This document shows, in pieces, positions 15,457 through 23,229 of a stretch of DNA of 28,719 nucleotides. The notes below the pieces were generated by a model, which was not told the origin of the DNA, did not search any database, and was given only the letters and a program-made list of their open reading frames with translations. The position numbers and the translations under genes are program-made. The DNA lies in assembly GCA_034408875.1 (NCBI GenBank), contig JAWXCJ010000250.1, forward strand, positions 1-28,719, in the 5' to 3' direction. Within the stretch, counting starts at the first letter, position 1; each line of letters begins with the position of its first letter. Source of the DNA: JANNHK01 sp034408875 (lineage in GTDB: Bacteria > Actinomycetota > Acidimicrobiia > IMCC26256 > PALSA-610).

Positions 15457-16692
15457 CTAGAGGCCGAAGAACTTTTCGGCCTTCGCCAGCGCTTCGACCA
15501 GCGCATCGACGTCGGCTTCGTCGTTGTAGATGTAGAACGAGGCCCGGGTGGTGGCGGGCACGCCGAGCTGGCGCATGAGGGGCTTGGCGCAGTGGTGCCC
15601 CGCCCGGGCGCAGACGGCGTCCTCGTCGAGGACCTGGCTGATGTCGTGGGCGTGGATGCCGTCGAACAGGAACGACACCGCTCCGCCGCGAATCGAGACG
15701 TCGTTCGGGCCGTAGATCTTGAGCGACTCGGGGAACCGGGCCCGGAGTGCGTCGAGCGCGTACCGGGTGAGCTGCATCTCGTGGTCGCGCACCGCGGGCA
15801 TCCCGAGGTCGGTCAGGTAGTCGATCGCGGCACCCCAGCCGATCGCTTCGACGAACGCGGGTGTGCCGGCCTCGAACTTCCACGGCACATCGTTCGTGGT
15901 GAAGCTGTCGAGGCGGACGTCGCGGATCATCTCGCCGCCGCCGAGGAATGGCGGCATCTCGTTGAGGAGTTCGTAGCGCGCCCACAGCCCGCCGATACCG
16001 GTGGGGCCGCACATCTTGTGCGCGGAGAACGCGACGAAGTCGGCGTCCCACGCCTGCACGTCGGTGGCGACATGCGGTGCGAACTGGCACGCGTCGACGA
16101 GGATGAGCGCGTCGTGCGCGTGCGCGGCGTCGGCCAGCGGGCGGATGTCGTTGATGGTGCCGAGGACGTTCGACATCGCGGTCACCGCGAGCAAGCGGGC
16201 GCCGGCGAGCAGTTCGTCGAGGTTGGTGAGATCGAGCCGGAAGTCGGGCGTCATCGGGATCCAGCGCAGCTCGACGCCCCGCTCCTCGGCGAGCATCAGC
16301 CAGGGCACGACATTCGCGTGGTGCTCCATGTGCGAGAGCACGAACGCGTCGCCGGCCACGAGGTTCTTGCGGGCCCATGTGTACGCAACGAGGTTGATGG
16401 CCTCGGTCGCGTTGCGCACGAACACGATCTCTTCGGTGCGGTTGGCGTTCACGAATCGGGCGACCTTGGCGCGCGCGGCTTCGAACGCGTTGGTCGACTC
16501 GGCCGCGATCTCGTACACGCCGCGGTGCACGTTGGCGTAGTAGCGCCGGTACACGTCGTCCATTGCCTCGAACACGGCGCGCGGCTTCTGCGCCGACGAC
16601 GCCGAGTCGAGGTACACGATCGGCTTGCCGTGCACTTCCCGTTCGAACAGGGGAAAGTCGCGGCGGATGGTGCGCGGGTCGAGCGCGGTCAC
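15457..16692 (-). CDS. sufS: Cysteine desulfurase SufS
   Basis: A PLP enzyme that converts cysteine to alanine and holds the sulfur as a persulfide for SufU. The 411-residue product has the PLP-binding Lys226 in SAHKMCGPTGIGG, the catalytic Cys367 in RAGHHCAKPLM, THE YLDSASSAQKP start typical of group II desulfurases, and the ATEAINLVAYTW region. The short active-site segment fits the SufS rather than the IscS group. The GTG start at 16692 overlaps the stop of sufC by four bases (GTGA), so it is translationally coupled. sufU follows 13 bases later. Confidence 0.97.
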   Translation of the reverse strand: MTALDPRTIRRDFPLFEREVHGKPIVYLDSASSAQKPRAVFEAMDDVYRRYYANVHRGVYEIAAESTNAFEAARAKVARFVNANRTEEIVFVRNATEAINLVAYTWARKNLVAGDAFVLSHMEHHANVVPWLMLAEERGVELRWIPMTPDFRLDLTNLDELLAGARLLAVTAMSNVLGTINDIRPLADAAHAHDALILVDACQFAPHVATDVQAWDADFVAFSAHKMCGPTGIGGLWARYELLNEMPPFLGGGEMIRDVRLDSFTTNDVPWKFEAGTPAFVEAIGWGAAIDYLTDLGMPAVRDHEMQLTRYALDALRARFPESLKIYGPNDVSIRGGAVSFLFDGIHAHDISQVLDEDAVCARAGHHCAKPLMRQLGVPATTRASFYIYNDEADVDALVEALAKAEKFFGL

Positions 16693-17519
16693 GCGACACC
16701 TTCACGGGTCAGTCTCGCTCCCGTTCTTGCGGCCTTCGGCAAGCGGGACTCCGCTTCCTTCCTGTCCTCTTTGAACGCGTCGAACCCGCCGGTCTCGACG
16801 GCCTTGGCGACTTCGGGGCCGCCCGTTTCGACGATGCGGCCGTCGACGAGCACGTGCACGATGTCGGGAACAAGATGATCGAGGATGCGCTGGTAGTGCG
16901 TGATCATCAGGATGCCCAACGCGGGCCGGTCCTTGCGCACTTCTTCGATGCCGGCCGCGACGATGCGCAGCGCGTCGATGTCGAGCCCGGAGTCGGTCTC
17001 GTCGAGCACGGCGACGTCGGGTTCGAGCATCGCCATCTGGAGCACTTCGTTGCGTTTCTTCTCGCCGCCCGAGAAGCCCTCGTTCAGGTAGCGCTCCTGG
17101 AAGCGGCTGTCCATGCCGAGGCGCTTGGTCCACTCGATGAGCTTCATGCGCACTTCGAGCACGGAGAAGTCGTCGATGCCCTTGCGGCGGCTCATGGCCT
17201 GGCGCAGGAAGTTGAGCACCGACACGCCCGGGATCTCTTCGGGGTGCTGGAACCCGAGGAACAGGCCCCGGGCCGCGCGCTGGTCGGTGGGCAGGGCCGT
17301 GATGTCCTCGCCGTTGAGCAGGATCCGCCCGCCGCTGATCGCGTAGGCCGGGTTCCCGGCCACGGTGTTGGCCAGGGTCGACTTCCCGGAACCGTTGGGG
17401 CCCATCAGGGCGTGCAATTCGCCCGGAGCCACGGCCAGCGAGAGGCCCCGGAGGATCTCGCGGTCGTCGACCGAGACGTGCAGATCGTCTATTTCGAGGG
17501 CGGGAGGCGCCTCAGCCAT
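16689..17519 (-). CDS. sufC: Fe-S assembly ATPase SufC (second copy)
   Basis: A 276-residue SufC starting at ATG 17519, 16 bases from the palindrome at 17536. Walker A is GPNGSGKST, the signature is GFSGGEKKRNE, Walker B reads VLDETDSGLDIDAL and the switch His is in ITHYQRIL. The sequence AMSRRKGIDDFSVLEVRMKLIEW is typical of SufC. It heads the minus-strand sufC-sufS-sufU operon. It keeps more family features than the first copy at 8219 (for example GFQHPEEIPGVSVLNFL against AMQYPVEVPGVPLEELV), so it may be the canonical SufC and the other a diverged partner; this is inference. The longer frame from 17717 crosses the operator and hairpin and is not used. Confidence 0.95.
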   Translation of the reverse strand: MAEAPPALEIDDLHVSVDDREILRGLSLAVAPGELHALMGPNGSGKSTLANTVAGNPAYAISGGRILLNGEDITALPTDQRAARGLFLGFQHPEEIPGVSVLNFLRQAMSRRKGIDDFSVLEVRMKLIEWTKRLGMDSRFQERYLNEGFSGGEKKRNEVLQMAMLEPDVAVLDETDSGLDIDALRIVAAGIEEVRKDRPALGILMITHYQRILDHLVPDIVHVLVDGRIVETGGPEVAKAVETGGFDAFKEDRKEAESRLPKAARTGARLTREGVA

Positions 17520-17535
17520 GCCGACTATTGTAATA

Positions 17536-17553
17536 ACACTACGTCCGTAGTGT
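17536..17553. promoter_or_regulatory. Palindromic operator of the sufC-sufS-sufU operon
   Basis: ACACTACGTCCGTAGTGT has perfect 7-base arms (17536-17542, 17547-17553) and a 4-base centre. It sits 16 bases before the second sufC. On the minus strand TACAAT (17533-17528) is a plausible -10 box, so the palindrome would overlap the promoter. The sufB promoter (5073-5090) carries almost the same sequence and the same following ATTAC. Confidence 0.7.
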
Positions 17554-17571
17554 AAATCCAGCGCCCACTTC

Positions 17572-17624
17572 CCGAAATTGCGCCAACCCACGACCGAAAC
17601 GGTCGCCGGATGGCGCAATTTCGG
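17572..17624. repeat. Nested inverted repeat between the glycosyltransferase and suf genes
   Basis: Perfect 14-base outer arms, CCGAAATTGCGCCA (17572-17585) and its complement (17611-17624), enclose a second perfect hairpin CGACCG-AAA-CGGTCG (17591-17605). It lies just downstream of the glycosyltransferase stop and upstream of the suf promoter on the same strand. It could end the glycosyltransferase transcript, though no T-run follows, or be a mobile palindromic repeat. Confidence 0.65.
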
Positions 17625-17635
17625 CTGGGGTGGGG

Positions 17636-18655
17636 TTACACGACCGAATCGAAGACGGATTCGTAGCCCTGGACCATGGCCTCCGCCGAGAACTTCTCGG
17701 CGACGAGGGCCCGGCACGCTGCGGGGTCGATGTGCTTCACGTGGCCGAGGGCCGAGACGAGGTCGTCGCTTCCGTCGCGCCGGAACCCCGTGACCCCGTC
17801 GACGACGATCTCGGGTGCCGCGCCCCAGTTGGTCGTCACGACCGGGGTTCCGCAGGCCATCGCCTCGGTCATCACGAGTCCGAACGGTTCGGGCCAGCGG
17901 ATCGGAAAGATCAAGGCGCGCGCCCGGCCGAGGAGGTCGACCTTCGTTTCGTGCGACACGTTCTCGAACATCTCGACGTCGTTGCTGAGCAGCGGTTCGA
18001 CGGTCGCTTCGTAGTACGCCTTCTCCGGCGGCTCACTGCGCTTGAGGATCATCTTCAGCGGAAAGCCCGCGCGCCGTGCGATCTCGATGGCTTCGGCCGG
18101 TCCCTTATCGGGGTTGGCGCGGCCGATGTAGACGAGGAAATCCTCTTTCTCGGTGCGGAACGGATACGAACCGAGATCGATGCCGTTCGGCACAACGCCG
18201 GCGTAACGCACGTCGGGGTTCATCTCCCGCTGCGCTTGACTGATCGCGACGAGGTGAACGCGGTCATGTAAGACGCCGTATAGCAATCGCGTCGTGTCGG
18301 TCCACGGACCGTGCAACGTGTGCACGACCGGCGGCCGGCCCATGCGCATCGCGCCGCACACCGGACCCATCACGCCCGCGTGATCGTGCACCACGTCGAA
18401 GTCGTCGACCTGGAGATACGACGAGACCGCGTGGAACGCGTCGTACCAGGGGTCGCCCAGCTCGCGCGGATCGGGCGCGTCCTCCATGGGCGAGATCAGC
18501 TCGGCCTTGGTGCGCGAACCCCCGGACGCGAAGAGCGTGACGTCGTGGCCCGACTCGACCAGGCCGTCGGCCAGGAGCGAAACCACGAGTTCGATCCCGC
18601 CGTAACCCGACGGGGGCACCGGGAACCACACCGGCGCGACGACAGCGATGCGCAC
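17636..18655 (-). CDS. GT4-family glycosyltransferase
   Basis: A 339-residue GT-B fold transferase that would use an activated sugar donor. The N-terminal domain has VAPVWFPVPPSGYGGIELVV (acceptor side) and DVVHDHAG; the C-terminal domain has YIGRANPDKGP and the donor-binding E-X7-E motif in EPFGLVMTEAMACGTPVV. Sugar donor and acceptor cannot be read from sequence. The start is GTG 18655 with MRIAVVAPVWFP. It is divergent from a debranching-type hydrolase gene only 34 bases away, so a shared promoter region and a joint role in storage glucan or trehalose metabolism are possible. This link is inferred from position only. Confidence 0.88.
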   Translation of the reverse strand: MRIAVVAPVWFPVPPSGYGGIELVVSLLADGLVESGHDVTLFASGGSRTKAELISPMEDAPDPRELGDPWYDAFHAVSSYLQVDDFDVVHDHAGVMGPVCGAMRMGRPPVVHTLHGPWTDTTRLLYGVLHDRVHLVAISQAQREMNPDVRYAGVVPNGIDLGSYPFRTEKEDFLVYIGRANPDKGPAEAIEIARRAGFPLKMILKRSEPPEKAYYEATVEPLLSNDVEMFENVSHETKVDLLGRARALIFPIRWPEPFGLVMTEAMACGTPVVTTNWGAAPEIVVDGVTGFRRDGSDDLVSALGHVKHIDPAACRALVAEKFSAEAMVQGYESVFDSVV

Positions 18656-18689
18656 AGTGCGCAGAGTAATGCCCTAGCGTTCGTCCTCG

Positions 18690-20825
18690 ATGCCCGAGCC
18701 GTGGACCACGAGCGCGAGCGCGAGCTTGGGCGGTGCGGGCGGAGTCGTCACGCTGGTCGAGGGCTCCGCATTCTGTATCTCGTCGCGCTCGGGTGAGATC
18801 GACCCGGGGCTGCCGATGGGCCTGATCTTTCGCGACACGCGATTCCTGTCGACGTTCCGCCTGCGAATCAACGGCAACGCGCCCGAGTCACTCGCGGCGA
18901 CGACCCCCGATCCGTTCAGCGGCGTGTTCGTCTTGCGCTCGACGCCGAGCAAGGGCCAAGCCGATTCGCACCTGCTCGTCACGCGGCGCCGGTACGTCGG
19001 CCGCGGGATGCGCGAAGACATCACGGTCGACAACTTCGGCGAAGAGGCCGCGTTCTGCTCGATCGAACTCGAACTCGAGGCCGACTTCGCCGACCTGTTC
19101 GAGGTGAAGTCGGGCCGGGTCGAGAAGCAGGGCAAACTCGGAGTCCACACCGAGGGTGCGCGGCTGACGTTGTCGTACGAACGCGGTGGCTTCCATCGGG
19201 CGACGTGCATCGACTTCAGCGACGTACCGCGCCTTACGGGCAACCACGCGAGCTACGAAGTGATCATTCCGCCCCGCGCGTCGTGGTCGACGTGCATCCA
19301 GATCACACCCGTGATCGAGGATCAGGAGATCACGCCCCGTTACCTCTGCGGGCATCCGGTCGAACGGTCGACTCCGGTCACGCGGCTCGAAGAGTGGAAC
19401 CGGCGCCTGCCCAAGGTCACGAGCGACGAGAAGAGCTTCTCGATCCTGCTCGAACGCTCGGCGCGCGATCTCGCGGCCCTGCGGATCTTCGACCCCGAGT
19501 TCCCCGACCGCGCGGTCGTTGCGGCCGGTGCGCCGTGGTTCATGACGCTGTTCGGGCGCGACTCGCTCATCACGTCGTGGATGACGATGCTGGTCGATCC
19601 CGACCTCGCGCTCGGCACCCTGCAAACGCTGGCCCGGTTCCAGGGCACGAAGATCGACCCGATCACCGAAGAGGAGCCGGGCCGGATCCTGCACGAGATG
19701 CGCTTCGGCGAGACCGCGTCGCTCGCGTTGGGCGGCGGCCGCGTGTACTACGGCACCGTCGACGCGACGCCGTTGTTCGTGATGCTCGTGGGCGAGTTGA
19801 GCCGGTGGGGGAGTCGCCGCCTCGAAGTCGACGCGCTGTTGCCTGCCGTCGACCGCGCGCTCGAATGGATCACCGAGTACGGCGACAAGGACGGCGACGG
19901 CTTCGTCGAATACCAGCGCACCAGCGACCGGGGCCTGCAGAACCAGGGTTGGAAAGATTCCTGGGACTCGATGCGGTTCGTCGACGGGTCGTTCGCGCAG
20001 ACACCGATCGCGTTGTGTGAGGTGCAGGGCTACGTCTACGCCGCGTTCCGCGCGCGTGCCCACATCGCGACCGAAGCCGGCGACCACGAGCTCGCCGCGT
20101 CATGGAGCGAACGGGCTCGCGACCTGAAGCGCCGGTTCAACCAGGCGTTCTGGGTCGAGACCGACGACGGCGGCTACTTCGCCATGGGTCTCGACCGTGA
20201 CAAGCGCAAGATCGACGGGCTCGGGTCGAACATGGGTCACGCCCTCTGGACCGGCATCGTCGACCTCGACAAGGCACCGCACGTCGCGCGGGCACTCGTG
20301 TCCGACGGCATGTTCTCCGGATGGGGGATCCGCACCCTGTCGGAAACGATGCAGGGTTACAACCCGCTCTCGTATCACTGCGGGAGCGTGTGGCCGCACG
20401 ACAACGCGCTGTGCGCGGCGGGGCTCATGCGGTACGGCTTCGTCGACGAGGCGCACAAGGTGATGCGCGGGCAGGTCGACGCGTCGCCGTGGTTCGGGAA
20501 CCTGCTGCCGGAGTTGTTCGGGGGCTTGGATCGGGCTCGCTTCGGGTTTCCGGTGTCGTACCCGACGTCGTGTTCACCGCAGGCGTGGGCCGCGGCGTCG
20601 CCGCTCCTGTTCCTGCGCACGATGCTGCGCTTCGAACCCGACTTCCGCAACTCGAAGTTGCACCTCGCGCCCGCCATCCCCGAATGGATCGGGCGTTTGC
20701 GCCTCGAACGCATCCCGGTGATGGGCGGGCACCTCACCATCGAGGTCGAAGGACAGGTCGTGCACGCGCTCGAAGTGCCCGACGGTCTCACGATCGTGTC
20801 GGAACCCCGTCCCGCGACCAGCTAA
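18690..20825 (+). CDS. Glycogen-debranching-like amylo-alpha-1,6-glucosidase
   Basis: A 711-residue protein with two parts. The N-terminal domain (about 15-225) matches the bacterial debranching-enzyme N-terminal type: GEIDPGLPMGLIFRDTRFLSTFRLRING, then SHLLVTRRRYVGRGMREDITVDN. The C-terminal part (about 250-700) is an alpha/alpha-toroid hydrolase, with APWFMTLFGRDSLITSW, GFVEYQRTSDRGLQNQGWKDSWDS, and YHCGSVWPHDNALCAAGL. Related proteins are annotated as amylo-alpha-1,6-glucosidases or MGH1-like glycosidases; substrate specificity is unproven. No signal peptide is seen, so it is probably cytoplasmic. It is divergent from the GT4 gene, and its stop is 13 bases from the convergent egtD stop. 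Confidence 0.87.
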   Translation: MPEPWTTSASASLGGAGGVVTLVEGSAFCISSRSGEIDPGLPMGLIFRDTRFLSTFRLRINGNAPESLAATTPDPFSGVFVLRSTPSKGQADSHLLVTRRRYVGRGMREDITVDNFGEEAAFCSIELELEADFADLFEVKSGRVEKQGKLGVHTEGARLTLSYERGGFHRATCIDFSDVPRLTGNHASYEVIIPPRASWSTCIQITPVIEDQEITPRYLCGHPVERSTPVTRLEEWNRRLPKVTSDEKSFSILLERSARDLAALRIFDPEFPDRAVVAAGAPWFMTLFGRDSLITSWMTMLVDPDLALGTLQTLARFQGTKIDPITEEEPGRILHEMRFGETASLALGGGRVYYGTVDATPLFVMLVGELSRWGSRRLEVDALLPAVDRALEWITEYGDKDGDGFVEYQRTSDRGLQNQGWKDSWDSMRFVDGSFAQTPIALCEVQGYVYAAFRARAHIATEAGDHELAASWSERARDLKRRFNQAFWVETDDGGYFAMGLDRDKRKIDGLGSNMGHALWTGIVDLDKAPHVARALVSDGMFSGWGIRTLSETMQGYNPLSYHCGSVWPHDNALCAAGLMRYGFVDEAHKVMRGQVDASPWFGNLLPELFGGLDRARFGFPVSYPTSCSPQAWAAASPLLFLRTMLRFEPDFRNSKLHLAPAIPEWIGRLRLERIPVMGGHLTIEVEGQVVHALEVPDGLTIVSEPRPATS

Positions 20826-20838
20826 CGCGACCTCGACC

Positions 20839-21765
20839 TCACGCGGTCGTCGACAGCGACAGGGCGAAGTCGTCGTCGGGGTCGGTCCACCACTCGACGA
20901 GTCGCAACCCCGCGTGGGCGAGTTCGCGCTCGATCCCTTCGCGCCGGAACTTCGCGCTCACCTCGGTGCGCATCTCTTCGCCCGCGGCGAACGGGACGAC
21001 GAGATCGAGGGCGCGCACGGTGACCACGTGATCGTCGACCGCTCTGAGCCGCATCTCGATCCACTCGTTCTCCTTGTCGAAGAACGCGACGTGTTCGAAG
21101 CGGTCGGGGTCGAAGTCGGCGTCGAGTTCCCGGTTCATGACATGCAGGACGTTTTTGTTGAACTCGGCGGTCACACCCGCACTGTCGTCGTACGCGGCTT
21201 CGAGCCGGCCGATGTCCTTGACGAGATCGGTGCCCAAGAGGAAGTGGTCGCCGGGGTCGAGCGCGCCTCCAATCTCGGCCAGGAACGCGGCGCGGTGTTC
21301 GGGAAGGAAGTTGCCGATCGTGCCGCCGAGGAACGCGACCAGGCGGCGGCCGGCGTGCGGGATTCGGTGGAGGTCGTGGTCGAAGTCGCCGGCGACGGGC
21401 CGTACGGCCAGGCCGGGATACTCGGCTTCGAGTGCGGCCGCGGCCCCGTGCAACGTCTCATCGCTCACGTCGAACGGCACGAACTGGTGCAACGTCCCGC
21501 CCGCGAGCAGTGCGTCGATCAGCAGCCGTGTCTTCTCCGACGTGCCCGAACCGAGTTCGATCAGCGTTTCCGCCCGCGTCGCGCGCGCGATCTCGTCGGC
21601 GCGCTTGTCGAGGATCGCCGCCTCGGCCCGAGTGGGGTAGTACTCGGGCAGTCGGGTGATCTCGTCGAACAACGCGGAACCGCGCGCGTCGTAGAACCAC
21701 TTCGGCGGCAAATCCTTCGGTACCACCGTGAGCCCCTGCCGTACGTCGTCAGCAATCGAACTCAT
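20839..21765 (-). CDS. egtD: L-histidine N-alpha-methyltransferase EgtD
   Basis: EgtD trimethylates the histidine amino group with S-adenosylmethionine to make hercynine, the first committed step of ergothioneine synthesis. The 308-residue product has the family opening VPKDLPPKWFYDARGSALFD, ITRLPEYYPTRAEAAIL, the SAM-binding ELGSGTSEKTR loop, FLGGTIGNF and the C-terminal EMRTEVSAKF with the SAKF element. Length and order match known EgtD proteins. Its ATG overlaps the egtB stop by four bases (ATGA at 21765-21762), so the two are translationally coupled, with egtB first. Confidence 0.96.
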   Translation of the reverse strand: MSSIADDVRQGLTVVPKDLPPKWFYDARGSALFDEITRLPEYYPTRAEAAILDKRADEIARATRAETLIELGSGTSEKTRLLIDALLAGGTLHQFVPFDVSDETLHGAAAALEAEYPGLAVRPVAGDFDHDLHRIPHAGRRLVAFLGGTIGNFLPEHRAAFLAEIGGALDPGDHFLLGTDLVKDIGRLEAAYDDSAGVTAEFNKNVLHVMNRELDADFDPDRFEHVAFFDKENEWIEMRLRAVDDHVVTVRALDLVVPFAAGEEMRTEVSAKFRREGIERELAHAGLRLVEWWTDPDDDFALSLSTTA

Positions 21766-22946
21766 GCGTCACCCGCCAGTCGCACGCCGCCGTACATCCA
21801 GCGGCTTCCCGGTGGGAAGAAGTTGCGATACGTGGGTCGCGTGTGGCCGGCTGGGGTGATTCCCGCGCCGCCGCGCAACACCATCTGGCCCGACATGAAC
21901 TTCCCGTTGTACTCGCCGACCGCGCCGGGCGCGGGTTGGAACCGCGGGTAGGGCAGGTACGCGCTCGCGGTCCACTGCCACTGCTCGTCGTCGCGTTGGT
22001 GCAGCGCGGCGGCCGCGTGCTCCCATTCGAATTCGGTCGGGAGTCGTTCGCCGCGCCACCGTGCGAACGCGTCGGCCTCGAAGTGGCTCACGTGGCCGAC
22101 CGGCTCCGCGGGATCGACTGCCCGGCGGCCCGCGAGCGTGAACACGCTCCAGTCGTCGTCGTCGTTCCACCAGTACAGCGGCGCCTCCCACCCGTGCGCC
22201 TGTACCGCGGCCCAGCCGTCGGCGAGCCAGAGGTCGGGCCGGTGGTAGCCGTCGTCGTCGACGAATGCGATCCACTCGGCCGCGGTGACGAGCCGGTCGG
22301 CAATGCGGTACGGGTCGAGGTGGACGACATGGCGTGGGAACTCGTTGTCGAAACCGAACCCTTCGCCGTCGTGGCCGATCTCGACGGAACCGCCGTCGAC
22401 GTCGACCCACGCCATCGGCGTCGCAACCCGCGAGGAGCATTGTCCTTCGGCGTAGGCCGGTTCCAGTGGGTTGCACGACAGCACATGCTTGATGTCCATG
22501 AGCAACAGCTCTTGGTGTTGTTGTTCGTGGTGCAACCCGAGTTCGATCAACGCGGAGGTCTCGGGCCACTCGTCGTCAGGACACGACTCGATCAACGCAG
22601 TGAGCGCGTCGTCGACGTGAGCGCGGTACCGCGCGATGTCGGTGACCGTCGGGCGGGAGAGCAGGCCGCGCTCGGGGCGGGGGTGCCGGGCGCCGACCAC
22701 TTCGTAGTACGAGTTGAAGAGGTAAGTGTACGACTCGTGGAAGTGCTCGTATTCCTTCACGTTCGGTGCGAGGAGGAACGTCTCGAAGAACCAGGTGGTG
22801 TGCGCGCGGTGCCACTTCGTCGGGCTCACGTCGGGCATCGACTGGACGACCTGGTCCTCGGGGTGAAGCGGCGACGCGAGGGCTTCGGTTTGCGATCGGA
22901 CGCGCCGGTGCTGCTGCGCGAGCGCGTCGCGAGTTTGTGCGGTCAC
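21762..22946 (-). CDS. egtB: Hercynine sulfoxide synthase EgtB
   Basis: A non-haem iron oxygenase that joins a thiol donor to hercynine with O2. The N-terminal DinB-like domain carries the iron ligands: His49 in KWHRAHTTWFFE, and His140 and His144 in LHHEQQHQELL. The C-terminal formylglycine-generating-enzyme fold has GGSVEIG, DNEFPRHVV, RLPTEFEWEHAA and the closing TYRNFFPPGSRWMYGGVRLA. The start is placed at GTG 22946, giving 394 residues; the frame stays open further up to 23327, but those residues are unlike the family. Whether the donor is gamma-glutamylcysteine or cysteine is not known, and no egtA, egtC or egtE is in this window. Confidence 0.94.
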   Translation of the reverse strand: MTAQTRDALAQQHRRVRSQTEALASPLHPEDQVVQSMPDVSPTKWHRAHTTWFFETFLLAPNVKEYEHFHESYTYLFNSYYEVVGARHPRPERGLLSRPTVTDIARYRAHVDDALTALIESCPDDEWPETSALIELGLHHEQQHQELLLMDIKHVLSCNPLEPAYAEGQCSSRVATPMAWVDVDGGSVEIGHDGEGFGFDNEFPRHVVHLDPYRIADRLVTAAEWIAFVDDDGYHRPDLWLADGWAAVQAHGWEAPLYWWNDDDDWSVFTLAGRRAVDPAEPVGHVSHFEADAFARWRGERLPTEFEWEHAAAALHQRDDEQWQWTASAYLPYPRFQPAPGAVGEYNGKFMSGQMVLRGGAGITPAGHTRPTYRNFFPPGSRWMYGGVRLAGDA

Positions 22947-23229
22947 CCGCCGAGCGATCCGAAACAGGCCGCGACCCAGGCGAGGTTGCGGGCAGGCGAG
23001 AACCACTGCGTGACGAGCATCGCGTCCTCCGGAGATCGAGTGGTGCCCTCCATAGTGCCCCAATCGTGAGACACCTACGCACGCGCGGGCGGTAGCCCCG
23101 CTGATACGCAGCGACGTACGTGGCGCGGGGTCGGAGGTATCGCTAACCTCCGGCCGCACGGCGAAGACCCCCACACCCGAATCGGGCGTTGGCCGGCCGG
23201 GGCTGCGGAACACCGCAGGGAGGCCTCCA
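22947..23229. other. Non-coding divergent spacer between egtB and the osmoprotectant operon
   Basis: About 280 bases with no convincing gene. It must hold the promoters of egtB (minus) and the ABC importer (plus). One perfect 7-base hairpin, CGGAGGT-ATCGCTA-ACCTCCG, lies at 23132-23152. The strong ribosome site GGGAGG is at 23218-23223. I compared it by eye with glycine, cobalamin, cyclic-di-GMP and ydaO riboswitch features and found no match. Confidence 0.6.

Noticed and set aside
17520..17717. Longer SufC start at 17717
   Set aside because: The extension reads through the nested hairpin and the palindromic operator; ATG 17519 gives the family N-terminus.
22947..23229. A riboswitch before the osmoprotectant operon
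   Set aside because: Only a simple 7-base hairpin is visible; no conserved core of a known riboswitch could be matched by eye.
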